Assembly: GCF_006569185.2 (NCBI RefSeq) | Contig: NZ_VIGC02000035.1 | Location: 1 to 59,776 of the forward strand | Direction: 5' to 3' | From: Litorilinea aerophila | GTDB lineage: Bacteria; Chloroflexota; Anaerolineae; Caldilineales; Caldilineaceae | Length of the DNA stretch: 59,776 bases | In this document: one piece after another, positions 23,775-34,717 of the stretch | How positions within the stretch are numbered: the first letter of the stretch is position 1 | Layout of the letters: each line of letters begins with the position of its first letter | Program-made: the position numbers and the translations under genes | Notes under the pieces: model-generated | The model's input: only the letters and a program-made list of their open reading frames with translations | Databases searched by the model: none | What the model was told of the DNA's origin: nothing

Positions 23775-23990
23775 GGGCACGGGTGGGGCTCTGGCGATGG
23801 GTTTGCGAACACCCCCCTTCCAGAAGGCCCTGCAGACGCCCTGGCAGCGGGGGGTGTTCGCAAGGCGTGGGCGGGTGGGAGGCCCTGGGCCGAAGATTGG
23901 CAGGAATGAGGGAAATCAGGTATAATGGGGTTCAGCTAACGCAGGAAATTTGGCCCTGGGTGGGTCACGTGCCCTGAGGGGCGGTGAGGG
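23775..23990 (+). promoter_or_regulatory. CRISPR leader
   Basis: 216 bp between cas2 and the first repeat. It contains a perfect 15-bp inverted repeat (TTGCGAACACCCCCC at 23803-23817 and its complement at 23849-23863, 31-nt loop), then a promoter: TTGGCA (23897-23902), 18-nt spacer, TATAAT (23921-23926). Transcription would start about 60 nt before repeat 1 and run along the array, matching the repeat orientation. The inverted repeat could end the cas transcript or bind a protein. Confidence 0.72.
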
Positions 23991-26900
23991 GTCTGAAACC
24001 ACCTAATCCTCGGAAGGGGATTGAAACACCGCATGGCCAGGTCTGATATAGACAGGGACCACAAGCGTCTGAAACCACCTAATCCTCGGAAGGGGATTGA
24101 AACGAACATACACACCCCAGGCCCGTGCAAGGGGTGGGAAGCGGGTCTGAAACCACCTAATCCTCGGAAGGGGATTGAAACCGATATGAGGGGTTGAATC
24201 ACAGTAAAATCACTGTGTTCCGTCTGAAACCACCTAATCCTCGGAAGGGGATTGAAACGCTGTACCAGAATACCAGTGATAGCAGACTGGAGCAAGCAAG
24301 TCTGAAACCACCTAATCCTCGGAAGGGGATTGAAACTACTACGTGGTACTGTCTCACGTTGTTCCTGCTCACGTGTCTGAAACCACCTAATCCTCGGAAG
24401 GGGATTGAAACGTTGGGTGGTGGTCTGCATGGACCCTACCACAAACTCAGTCTGAAACCACCTAATCCTCGGAAGGGGATTGAAACAATATACGCTACCC
24501 TGTTTCGTTTATTGCGTCGTGCGTCTGAAACCACCTAATCCTCGGAAGGGGATTGAAACATACAAAATTGTTGGACGCATTTTGCGGATTGTCGATGGTC
24601 CGTCTGAAACCACCTAATCCTCGGAAGGGGATTGAAACACAGGAGAATTTGCAGGAACAAGATACACAACGTAAGACAGTCTGAAACCACCTAATCCTCG
24701 GAAGGGGATTGAAACATTGACGTACCGAGCTTATCTTGGCCGACAGGTCGTTAAGTCTGAAACCACCTAATCCTCGGAAGGGGATTGAAACATATGGTTA
24801 CATACGGGGAGGTAAGTTAACTATGCCCATCGTCTGAAACCACCTAATCCTCGGAAGGGGATTGAAACATTGCAATGGTTCGTGTAATCTTCACCGCGGG
24901 CAGTGACGGTCTGAAACCACCTAATCCTCGGAAGGGGATTGAAACCCAGGCTGGAGAATAGAAATATTTGCCGTAGTAGTCATCTAAGTCTGAAACCACC
25001 TAATCCTCGGAAGGGGATTGAAACCCTTTAGCGCACTTTCCAGTCTGCTATCACTGACGTTCTGGGTCTGAAACCACCTAATCCTCGGAAGGGGATTGAA
25101 ACGATATATTTTCCCTTTCTATATACATGTATGTACAGCTAAAGTCTGAAACCACCTAATCCTCGGAAGGGGATTGAAACCTTAACGTACCCAACTTCAC
25201 GGGCTTCCCGCCATTGACGTCTGAAACCACCTAATCCTCGGAAGGGGATTGAAACCCGGTCGCCCTGACTTCCGAACGATTACGGGGCTTCTTGGGTCTG
25301 AAACCACCTAATCCTCGGAAGGGGATTGAAACCCGATAGCGTGGGGATTGTTGAGCTGCGACTGTCTACTTAGTCTGAAACCACCTAATCCTCGGAAGGG
25401 GATTGAAACCAGATATGTTGTTATCTGGGTGTACTAACTCGGTTGATAGTCTGAAACCACCTAATCCTCGGAAGGGGATTGAAACACGTGCGTACGTGTG
25501 TGTATGCGCACACGGAAAAGACCGTCTGAAACCACCTAATCCTCGGAAGGGGATTGAAACGCTTCTGTGAAGCCGTTGAACGTGGTGAATCGGCTCGATA
25601 GGTCTGAAACCACCTAATCCTCGGAAGGGGATTGAAACGGAGCTACCATGAAACCCCATGGTAGCTATTTGTATGGTAGTCTGAAACCACCTAATCCTCG
25701 GAAGGGGATTGAAACGATACGTTTAGCTCCTAGTACGACTACAGCTGGATTGTCTGTCTGAAACCACCTAATCCTCGGAAGGGGATTGAAACGTAAAAAC
25801 ATGCCCCATTTGCGGGCAGGGTATAACGTCTGAAACCACCTAATCCTCGGAAGGGGATTGAAACCCACATACGGGCGATAGTATATAGGGCCAAAAATTC
25901 GTCTGAAACCACCTAATCCTCGGAAGGGGATTGAAACCCAGGTACCGCTACGTTGAGTGTACGGGTACTGCACTGTCTGAAACCACCTAATCCTCGGAAG
26001 GGGATTGAAACAAGTATTCTTGAGAACAGCATCGTATCAAATACTTTACCGTCTGAAACCACCTAATCCTCGGAAGGGGATTGAAACTTCCTTATGCTGT
26101 TGTACGGCAGACGATATATATGATATCGGTCTGAAACCACCTAATCCTCGGAAGGGGATTGAAACATTCTGCTTTTCTTTCATACGGTAATGTTTCCAGG
26201 TGGTCTGAAACCACCTAATCCTCGGAAGGGGATTGAAACTCTTGGTCGGTGTTGAGATTATGTGCCTGATAGGAGAGTATGTCTGAAACCACCTAATCCT
26301 CGGAAGGGGATTGAAACCAATCGTGATGATGTACCACAACGCCATGAAACACCACAAGAGTCTGAAACCACCTAATCCTCGGAAGGGGATTGAAACCCAG
26401 AAGTTACAGAAGAAGAGAAAGGAAAGGAATTAAGCCGTCTGAAACCACCTAATCCTCGGAAGGGGATTGAAACGGAACCAGTACCATGGAATCCACCAAA
26501 CACACCGTGGGGTCTGAAACCACCTAATCCTCGGAAGGGGATTGAAACAGTGCGCCGGCTGCGCAGGACCTGGAGGCCATGGCGGTCACGGTCTGAAACC
26601 ACCTAATCCTCGGAAGGGGATTGAAACGAAGCAGCCCAACGGGCCATCAACGATTTCGTCACTAGAAATAAGTCTGAAACCACCTAATCCTCGGAAGGGG
26701 ATTGAAACTGGAGGTGGGTGCCAGCGGGTTGAGATAGAAGAGCGCCTGTCTGAAACCACCTAATCCTCGGAAGGGGATTGAAACCCGCAGGAGGGGCAGG
26801 TCATCAGGCCGCCCTCCGCAGCCGGCGGGTCTGAAACCACCTAATCCTCGGAAGGGGATTGAAACGGTACACCTAGTATATCATCGGCAACGCTCTCAAG

Positions 26901-29900
26901 TTCGTCTGAAACCACCTAATCCTCGGAAGGGGATTGAAACGCATTCGGCAGAATACCTGAATTGCGTACCACACCGACGGAATGTCTGAAACCACCTAAT
27001 CCTCGGAAGGGGATTGAAACGCATCAGTACGATATTACCCCGTCCTTTCTTCTCCTGGTGCGTCTGAAACCACCTAATCCTCGGAAGGGGATTGAAACCC
27101 TGGACCCGGAAACCCTCTGGCCCCAGCCAGAGATCAGATGTCTGAAACCACCTAATCCTCGGAAGGGGATTGAAACCGGTTTAGGCGGGCGAGAGCCGGC
27201 TGGATTGTTTACATGTCTGAAACCACCTAATCCTCGGAAGGGGATTGAAACGCAATTCGCGCAGTGAGCATCCGTTAGGCGCACGGCTAAGTGTCTGAAA
27301 CCACCTAATCCTCGGAAGGGGATTGAAACCGAGACCACTTTTCCACCCAATCCAGGGCAGACCTTTGATATGTCTGAAACCACCTAATCCTCGGAAGGGG
27401 ATTGAAACTCTGTAAATCGGATGGCGAGGTGAACAGATCCAGCTGGGTGATGTCTGAAACCACCTAATCCTCGGAAGGGGATTGAAACATTCTGGTAGGC
27501 ATCGCTCGGGGGCAGATTTTCCGCCGTCTGAAACCACCTAATCCTCGGAAGGGGATTGAAACAACAAGTACTCACTGGCATACGGTGTGTCGGTGATTTG
27601 TCTGAAACCACCTAATCCTCGGAAGGGGATTGAAACCCGTTGGTCGAAGAACCGAGCAAGGTAGTTAGTAGACGCCAGTCTGAAACCACCTAATCCTCGG
27701 AAGGGGATTGAAACCTGGTATTAGCTACCAGAAGTTTGGGTGATATTATAAAGTCTGAAACCACCTAATCCTCGGAAGGGGATTGAAACCAGAACTGAAG
27801 CGCATGTTGGATGCGCCGGATGTGTTACGGTCTGAAACCACCTAATCCTCGGAAGGGGATTGAAACGTCAAGAGTGGGTCGATATGTACGTCGGTCTTCG
27901 CTCTAAGTCTGAAACCACCTAATCCTCGGAAGGGGATTGAAACTCTTCTGGTAGTTCCAGATTCTTTGGGAAGTACACAATATGTCTGAAACCACCTAAT
28001 CCTCGGAAGGGGATTGAAACTGACCTTGCCGATTTCCATAATTGACCTCCTCAAAAGTCTGAAACCACCTAATCCTCGGAAGGGGATTGAAACAGAATGG
28101 ATGGACAAGACAAAGGTAGGTTCCTGTATGTCCAGTCTGAAACCACCTAATCCTCGGAAGGGGATTGAAACCTATATTACCCGTGTACGCCGTGGATATT
28201 TCTTCCCCTACAGTCTGAAACCACCTAATCCTCGGAAGGGGATTGAAACCTGCACAACTCGGCTATGGACTCCACCAGCGCCACAGTGCGTCTGAAACCA
28301 CCTAATCCTCGGAAGGGGATTGAAACCCTGTACGATTACATACATGTTGCCGCCCATGGAGAGTCTGAAACCACCTAATCCTCGGAAGGGGATTGAAACC
28401 CAGGTGAGCCGTCCCTAATGGTGTTTCAATTTGGATGCGTCTGAAACCACCTAATCCTCGGAAGGGGATTGAAACACAGTGTTTGGGTGGGGGTACGCCT
28501 GCTGGGTGGGGGACGTCTGAAACCACCTAATCCTCGGAAGGGGATTGAAACGGCCCTGGCTGCCTGCTCCAACCGGCGCACCGGGATTGGTCTGAAACCA
28601 CCTAATCCTCGGAAGGGGATTGAAACTTACAGCTTTCTTCGTTGTGCGAGCCATTTTAGATCTCCTTTGTCTGAAACCACCTAATCCTCGGAAGGGGATT
28701 GAAACTGTCATTGCGGCTGCGCAGATTGCAATGGCGACGGTGGTTGGTCTGAAACCACCTAATCCTCGGAAGGGGATTGAAACCAAACACACTGACATTG
28801 TCGCCAAAGTACAACACGGCCTGGCCGTCTGAAACCACCTAATCCTCGGAAGGGGATTGAAACCGCGGGGAATTTTTGTGTTGGAATGCGGACTGGAGGG
28901 ACCAGTCTGAAACCACCTAATCCTCGGAAGGGGATTGAAACGTTGGGTGGGCTTAATCGTAGTCTACGCTAACGCTATCTGTCTGAAACCACCTAATCCT
29001 CGGAAGGGGATTGAAACACAACTGCTGGGTTGTCTTTCAACCCGCCAACCCGGTCTGAAACCACCTAATCCTCGGAAGGGGATTGAAACGCTGGTCCTCG
29101 AGCGGGTCGTTCGGGTCGACATACTGTCTGAAACCACCTAATCCTCGGAAGGGGATTGAAACGGCCCGGGGTTTCTCGACGTAAGCCCCGTCAAGGACGC
29201 GGGTCTGAAACCACCTAATCCTCGGAAGGGGATTGAAACGTACCGACCGTAGCACTCAATCCATGTCTCAATTACCTTCTGTCTGAAACCACCTAATCCT
29301 CGGAAGGGGATTGAAACAGTGAGTATCTGGCTGGTGACCTTCTGGCCACACAGGTTGTCTGAAACCACCTAATCCTCGGAAGGGGATTGAAACTCGACCG
29401 GCCTTGGTGGACCCACAGCCACGGAATTCGTCTGAAACCACCTAATCCTCGGAAGGGGATTGAAACATGGGTGATTGCACAGTGAGTAGCTGTATCCAGA
29501 AGCTTCATGTCTGAAACCACCTAATCCTCGGAAGGGGATTGAAACCTATAGCTAGGTTATCAACTAACTTACAATTATATTATACGTCTGAAACCACCTA
29601 ATCCTCGGAAGGGGATTGAAACTAACCCGTAGGGACCAAAGCAAAACTACCAGCATGTTCATTTTGTCTGAAACCACCTAATCCTCGGAAGGGGATTGAA
29701 ACTCAGTAGAAGGCTGTGGAGCGTGGGCAGTTAAGTCTGATGCGTCTGAAACCACCTAATCCTCGGAAGGGGATTGAAACAACAAGACAAGGTAGCATAT
29801 ATTGTAAATATGTACGGGAGTCTGAAACCACCTAATCCTCGGAAGGGGATTGAAACTCATGGGAGAAGACTCTGTGTGCAGCCGGATTCCCTTCGAGGGG

Positions 29901-31241
29901 TCTGAAACCACCTAATCCTCGGAAGGGGATTGAAACGTAGTATGCTATAATGCTACATAGCAGCATAAGGATTTGTCTGAAACCACCTAATCCTCGGAAG
30001 GGGATTGAAACATGGAATACAGGTCTAGATCCTCCTCAAACCCCTCCTCTATCAGTCTGAAACCACCTAATCCTCGGAAGGGGATTGAAACCCTATGTCA
30101 ATACGACAGTATTGACGGGTACTATCCGTTCTACAGTCTGAAACCACCTAATCCTCGGAAGGGGATTGAAACTCATTCTGGAAGTTGCGCCATGTGTCAA
30201 TCATGATTTCGTATGTCTGAAACCACCTAATCCTCGGAAGGGGATTGAAACTCTGGATGGTAGCCAGATCCTGCTGCCCTGCCACCCATAAGGGTCTGAA
30301 ACCACCTAATCCTCGGAAGGGGATTGAAACGCTTGTCAGGTGGTGGGAACCCACAATACCCGCATAACGTCTGAAACCACCTAATCCTCGGAAGGGGATT
30401 GAAACTTTATGGGCTGTCCCCGGCTTGAAACTATGGATAACTGTGTCTGAAACCACCTAATCCTCGGAAGGGGATTGAAACATAGCTTGTTCAAGGATAT
30501 CATCCTTGACGTTCTGGTACGTCTGAAACCACCTAATCCTCGGAAGGGGATTGAAACCGGGGGCTGCTGCATGCGGCAGTGCAGCAGTCCCTATTTGTCT
30601 GAAACCACCTAATCCTCGGAAGGGGATTGAAACTCCTTTGGTTTCGTGGGCTGTTCAGTAGTCTGCTCAAGAGTCTGAAACCACCTAATCCTCGGAAGGG
30701 GATTGAAACGTGGTCCACGGCATCGGCGCCAGCATCGGCGCCATCACGCGGCGGTCTGAAACCACCTAATCCTCGGAAGGGGATTGAAACATGGTCGGGC
30801 GGCAATTTACCGCTATAAATGTGTGCGTGTGTCTGAAACCACCTAATCCTCGGAAGGGGATTGAAACAATACCGGGTCCCCCCAGTCGTCTGCGCCCCAA
30901 CCATGTCTGAAACCACCTAATCCTCGGAAGGGGATTGAAACGTACTGCATCGGGCTGTACTTGTTGTGGTGTACGAACCCGTCTGAAACCACCTAATCCT
31001 CGGAAGGGGATTGAAACCCGGCACCAATCCTCGAGCTCGTCGAGAGTGTCAAAGTCTGAAACCACCTAATCCTCGGAAGGGGATTGAAACCTGCCCCCAT
31101 ACCTCTTGATGAAAGAGGTACGCCGGGTGCGTGTCTGAAACCACCTAATCCTCGGAAGGGGATTGAAACGGCTCATTGTTGGTCAACAGGATGACGCCGG
31201 GATGGTCTGAAACCACCTAATCCTCGGAAGGGGATTCCCCC
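23991..31241 (+). CRISPR. CRISPR array, about 95 repeats of 37 bp and 94 spacers
   Basis: Repeat of 37 bp beginning GTCTGAAACCACCTAATC and ending GGGGATTGAAAC. Hand count is 95 repeats (uncertainty one or two) and 94 spacers of about 35-44 nt. All repeats looked identical by eye except the last. Within the repeat, AATCCTC pairs with GGGGATT around a GGAA (GNRA-type) loop. The 3' end ATTGAAAC is the standard 8-nt handle, so crRNAs are read on the plus strand and the leader is at 23775-23990. The last copy (31205-31236) loses its final bases after GGGGATT, marking the old end. Translations of the repeat give the recurring peptide LKPPNPRKGIET; these are not genes. Confidence 0.98.
31205..31236 (+). 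repeat. Decayed terminal CRISPR repeat
   Basis: Matches the first 32 bp of the repeat, then runs into CCCCCC instead of GAAAC. Loss of the handle means that no crRNA could start from it, as expected for the leader-distal end. Confidence 0.9.
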
Positions 31242-31344
31242 CCACAATCGTTTCCACGATCCGGATGAGTCCGCCGCGGATCTCGCGCGGCGACGGGCAC
31301 TCCACGGGGAGAGGGAGCGAGCAGTCGCCTGAAGCTGGGAGGAT

Positions 31345-31469
31345 CTGGCGCCGGGCTACGGCTTCCACGAGGCTGCCCAGGCGCGCGCTTTACCATCTAT
31401 AAGGCCGCCCGGCAGGAGGCGCTGACACGGCTGCTGGCGTGGAACCATCAACAGTATGGGGGGGGGTGA
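31345..31469 (+). pseudogene. Possible remnant of a DNA methyltransferase C-terminus
   Basis: One frame reads LAPGYGFHEAAQA (31345-31383) and a second frame, from 31389, reads FTIYKAARQEALTRLLAWN, then HQQYGGG and a stop at 31467-31469. Together they recall the C-terminal end of large type II/BREX-like N6-adenine methyltransferases, where a G-F-H segment and an (A)RFTI...LNHxRY segment follow each other. A frameshift near 31380 and the absence of any upstream domain indicate decay. Recognition is from short motifs only. Confidence 0.3.
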
Positions 31470-31586
31470 AGGGGTTGCGTCAGAAGAATGCACGCCAGGG
31501 CGCGAGGACGGAAGCGCGTCCAGTAGAGAGGTATATTGTGCGCGCCTGGGGTGTGATACTGATTACCTGATCAAGAGCCATCGTAG

Positions 31587-31647
31587 GTCCAGTATGAAAA
31601 CCGGACTTACGAAATCATGAACGCCACTTCGTAAGACAATCGGTATG
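31587..31647 (+). repeat. Dispersed about 61-bp palindromic repeat, copy 2
   Basis: Contains CGGACTTACGAAATCATGAA and CACTTCGTAAGACAATCGGT. It matches the minus strand of 4061-4122 with a few substitutions. It lies between the array end and the membrane-protein gene. Confidence 0.75.
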
Positions 31648-31713
31648 CGCCATCGGGCGGATGGAATCGATGGCGTTGGATCTGAGCGGAAGGCAAGGGC
31701 CGCCTGATTTTCC

Positions 31714-32265
31714 TCAAAGCAGCCGCAGGCGACGCAGCCAGCCAGGATGATGCACTTCCCCCTGTTCGTCCAGGATCAGGGGAAGGCGCCGGCCCGGCAG
31801 GCGCAAGGAGCGCCACGGCGCATCCACCACAGGCCCCCGCCAGAGGGGTGGCGTCCGCCCCGAATGGCGCCGGGAGCGAACCGAGCGCAGGCGCAACGCC
31901 TCCAGGGGGTAACGCTCCTGGCGCAGTGCACCCAGCCAGCCAACGGTGTACACGTGGAGCGCCTCCCGCTTCTCATCCACCTCCAGCCGGGCCACATAGC
32001 AGCGGGCGTACAGCTGCATCCCACCGGCAAAGGCCAGCCCCAGGAAGGCCACGCCCAGGCCCCACGCCAGCCGCACCGGCAGCGGCGCCAACACCCCCCC
32101 ATCCCCAGGGCTCAACCCATAGGTCCGGAACAGGTGCACCCCCGCCCACACGGCCAGCACCCCACAGGCCAGGGCCATCAGCAGGAGCAGCCGCACTTTC
32201 AGCAGCTGTCGCCCCGCACGATAGAGCAGCAGCGGCGCTTCTACGCCAGCCTTCGATGCCTCCAT
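31714..32265 (-). CDS. Two-helix membrane protein of unknown function
   Basis: 183 aa from ATG 32265 (GGAGG 7 nt upstream). Two hydrophobic segments are visible, about residues 25-45 (VRLLLLMALACGVLAVWAG) and 66-85 (LAWGLGVAFLGLAFAGGMQL), followed by a basic soluble part with VDEKREALHVYTVGWLG and many arginines. The fold could be a PH-like domain behind a TM hairpin, but I do not recognise a family. The open frame to 32868 overlaps namZ and is not used. It lies 41 bp after namZ on the same strand, so the two may form one transcript. Confidence 0.7.
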   Translation of the reverse strand: MEASKAGVEAPLLLYRAGRQLLKVRLLLLMALACGVLAVWAGVHLFRTYGLSPGDGGVLAPLPVRLAWGLGVAFLGLAFAGGMQLYARCYVARLEVDEKREALHVYTVGWLGALRQERYPLEALRLRSVRSRRHSGRTPPLWRGPVVDAPWRSLRLPGRRLPLILDEQGEVHHPGWLRRLRLL

Positions 32266-32306
32266 TCTGATACCTCCAACTTCGCTTCCACACCTGCCCC
32301 CGCCCT

Positions 32307-33518
32307 TTACACCGGCCCATACAGCAGCAGGTCGGCCACCCGTTCCGCCCAGCCGTCGGCCCGGGTCCACGCCGAGACGGCCGCCACCGGGTCCCCGGCC
32401 ACGCCGGATAGGCCCGGACGGATGTCCAGCCGGCCGATCAGGCGGTCGAAGTGGCCGTAGCCGGGGCCGGCCGCGGCGGTGGGGTAGGGCAGCCAGGCGA
32501 AGCGGTCCGGATGCCGGTGCAAAACCCCCGCCAGCAGGCAAAGCCCGGCCTGCACCGGCCGGAAGCTCCCGGCGTCCAACACATGGAGCATGACCCCCTG
32601 ACAGGCCTCTCCGGCATACTTGCTGGCCGCGGGCGTGAAGTGGACAGGACGGGCCACCACACCGGGCAGCCCCAGGCCGTTGAACCACTCGGCCAGGGCC
32701 TGCCCATCCAGCCAGGGCGCGCCGAGCTGGCGGAAAGGGAAGGCCGTTCCCCGGCCTTCGCTCAGGTTGGTGCCCTCCAGCAGGCAGGTGCCCGGGTAGA
32801 GGAGGGCCGTCTCGTAGGAAGGCATGGCCGGCGAGGTGGGCACAAAGGGAGAACCCACCTGGGGCCACTGCCAGGGCCGCTGCCAGCCTTCCACCGACAC
32901 CACATGCAGGTCCAGGTCGGGCAGACGCTCCCGCTGCCAGAGCCGGGCCAGCTCGCCCACGGTCAGGCTGTGGCGCACCGGGATGGACCAGCGACCCACG
33001 AAGGAGTTCACCTGGGCTTCATCCAGCATGGGTCCTTCCGCCGCGGCCAGCGCCCCGCCCAGGGGGTTGGGCCGGTCCAACACCGCCAGGGGAAGCCCCG
33101 CCTCGGCACAGGCCTCCATCACATGGGACAGGGTCCAGATGTAGGTGTAGAAACGGGCGCCGATGTCCGGGATATCGAAGAGGAGCAGGTCCAGCTCCGC
33201 CAGTTGTTCCGGGGTGGGCCGCAGGCGGGCGCCGTAGAGGCTGTAGACCGGCAGGCCGGTGAGGGGATCCACGCCGTCGGCCACCCGGCTGCCATCGGCG
33301 GCGGCTGCGGCCAGGCCATGCTCGGGGGCAAAGAGGGCGGTCAGGGGAATACCGGCCTGGCGCAGGGCCACCCGGCCCGGCCGCAGGGGATGGGGCGACG
33401 CGGCGCCGGTGGTGGCGGCGTCGTTGGTGACCAGGCCCACCCGTTTCACCGGGGAGAGGCGATCCAGCAGGAGGGCCGGTTCTTCCACCAGCCGGTCAAT
33501 GCCGAAATGGACAGGCAT
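32307..33518 (-). CDS. namZ: DUF1343/NamZ-type exo-beta-N-acetylmuramidase
   Basis: 403 aa, normal length. The family signature is clear: VKRVGLVTNDAATTG near the N-terminus, ALFAPEHGLAAAAADG, LLLFDIPDIGARFYTYIWTL, and LDRPNPLGG. NamZ enzymes (DUF1343) release MurNAc from the non-reducing end of peptidoglycan fragments. No clear signal peptide is seen, so location is uncertain. It starts at ATG 33518 with GGAG in AAAGGAGACTCC. Confidence 0.9.
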   Translation of the reverse strand: MPVHFGIDRLVEEPALLLDRLSPVKRVGLVTNDAATTGAASPHPLRPGRVALRQAGIPLTALFAPEHGLAAAAADGSRVADGVDPLTGLPVYSLYGARLRPTPEQLAELDLLLFDIPDIGARFYTYIWTLSHVMEACAEAGLPLAVLDRPNPLGGALAAAEGPMLDEAQVNSFVGRWSIPVRHSLTVGELARLWQRERLPDLDLHVVSVEGWQRPWQWPQVGSPFVPTSPAMPSYETALLYPGTCLLEGTNLSEGRGTAFPFRQLGAPWLDGQALAEWFNGLGLPGVVARPVHFTPAASKYAGEACQGVMLHVLDAGSFRPVQAGLCLLAGVLHRHPDRFAWLPYPTAAAGPGYGHFDRLIGRLDIRPGLSGVAGDPVAAVSAWTRADGWAERVADLLLYGPV

Positions 33519-33872
33519 GGAGTCTCCTTTCAGGGGTTGTGAAGGTTGGGCAGCTCAGGAAGGAATGATACGACCTGGCCTCCTCGGTCCCAAGGAGCGG
33601 ATCACTACTATTCCAATCTGGCGTAAATGCCGCGGCAGCAATTCGGTGGCACTACCTCTGGTGGAAACCATCGGTGAATTTCTGCCGGGACTTACTATAC
33701 ACCCTGTAACGGCGATTTGGGGAAATCGCCTCCCTATGTATAATTTGTACGGCCCTTCCCCCGGGAGGGGCCATACTTTGTTTACAGGGCCGGCCAGGCC
33801 GGCACGGGAAGCCAGGATGCAGGCGCAGCAAGGACGCTGCCCGGCTGCGGTTCCCCTTGAAGAGCGTCGGGG
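33519..33872. other. Divergent gap between namZ and the DedA gene
   Basis: 354 bp. It holds one copy of a dispersed 26-bp motif (33671-33695, ending AATTTCTGCCGGGACTTAC), a promoter (33717-33744), and a GC-rich stem CCTTCCCCCGGGAGGGG (about 33754-33770) in the transcribed leader. No gene is present. Confidence 0.6.
33717..33744 (+). promoter_or_regulatory. Predicted promoter of the DedA gene
   Basis: TTGGGG (33717-33722), 16-nt spacer, TATAAT (33739-33744). The predicted leader is about 120 nt and contains GC-rich hairpins. The -35 lies inside a small palindrome GATTTGGGGAAATC. Confidence 0.55.
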
Positions 33873-34652
33873 ATGTCAATGGCTCAGTGGTGGCCCATCA
33901 TCGAAGAAATCTGGAAACAGATCCAGCACGGCCAGCTTCCAGACCTGGGCGTGTGGAGTTATGGCATCCTGACGCTGTTGGTGGCCACGGAAGGCCCCCT
34001 CAGCACCCTGATCGGGGCGGCCGCGGCGGCCGCCGGCCTGCTGGATGTCCGCTGGGTCTTTGTGGCTGCGGCCACGGGCAACATCCTGGGCGATACCCTC
34101 TGGTACCTGGTGGGCTACCGGGGCAAGTTGAACACCGTCTACCGCTACGCCCGTTGGGTGGGCATTCACCGGCGCCATTTGGTCCGCCTGCAACGGGAGA
34201 TGCACACCCACGCGGTCAAGATGATCCTCCTGGCCAAGGTGGCCTACGGCCTCATTGTCCCCACCCTGGTAGCTGCAGGCCTGGCCCGGGTCCCCTGGCG
34301 CCGCTGGTTCCCGGTGGTCCTGGTGATGGAAACCCTGTGGACGGCCCTGCTGGTCTGGATCGGCTTTCACGCCACGGGGTTTATCGTCCAGCTGGAGCGC
34401 AGCCTGCGCACCCTGGGCATGGTGGTGGCCTCCCTGATCGCCCTTGTGGCCCTGGCCTGGTACCTGCGTCACAAGGCCCAAGAGGCCCAGGAGCGGGCAG
34501 CCGGCCCGGAGGAAGATGATGCACTCACCTTCCCCTTGACCGAAGAATCCTCTGCCATCCTCCCCACAGACGCCGACGCCCTGCCGTCCGCCCCCTCCCA
34601 GAACGGCACCCCAAAACAGGAAACCCAAGACCAGTTGTTGGAGAAGTTGTAG
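33873..34652 (+). CDS. DedA/VTT-domain membrane protein
   Basis: 259 aa. The DedA signature is present: LLVATEGPLSTLIGAAAAAAG (the E-G-P segment), GNILGDTLWYLVGYRGK (G-D-x-x-x-Y-x-x-G), and an Arg in the re-entrant region. About four to five TM segments are expected. DedA proteins act in lipid scrambling/carrier recycling and membrane potential homeostasis. The C-terminal tail (about 205-259) is soluble and acidic. ATG 33873 and 33879 are both possible starts. Confidence 0.85.
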   Translation: MSMAQWWPIIEEIWKQIQHGQLPDLGVWSYGILTLLVATEGPLSTLIGAAAAAAGLLDVRWVFVAAATGNILGDTLWYLVGYRGKLNTVYRYARWVGIHRRHLVRLQREMHTHAVKMILLAKVAYGLIVPTLVAAGLARVPWRRWFPVVLVMETLWTALLVWIGFHATGFIVQLERSLRTLGMVVASLIALVALAWYLRHKAQEAQERAAGPEEDDALTFPLTEESSAILPTDADALPSAPSQNGTPKQETQDQLLEKL

Positions 34653-34717
34653 TCTCGGTCGGCATCTGAGGGTGCCGACGCCGCGGCATGATGGTAGCTC
34701 GTGTGAGGAATTCCGGG

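Larger units (their letters stand above)
31242..31713. other. Gap after the array: decayed gene end and a dispersed repeat
   Basis: No intact gene. It holds a probable methyltransferase-like remnant (31345-31469) and the second copy of the dispersed 61-bp repeat (31587-31647). The rest shows no feature I recognise. Confidence 0.5.

Noticed and set aside
24194-31065. Dozens of open frames in the array with peptide LKPPNPRKGIET or its antisense form
   Set aside because: They are translations of the 37-bp CRISPR repeat; no real gene lies in the array.
23991-31241. Self-targeting spacers against this window
   Set aside because: None was noticed by eye; a proper search was not possible, so absence is not claimed.
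33745-33872. Riboswitch before the DedA gene
   Set aside because: GC-rich stems are present, but I could match no known class.
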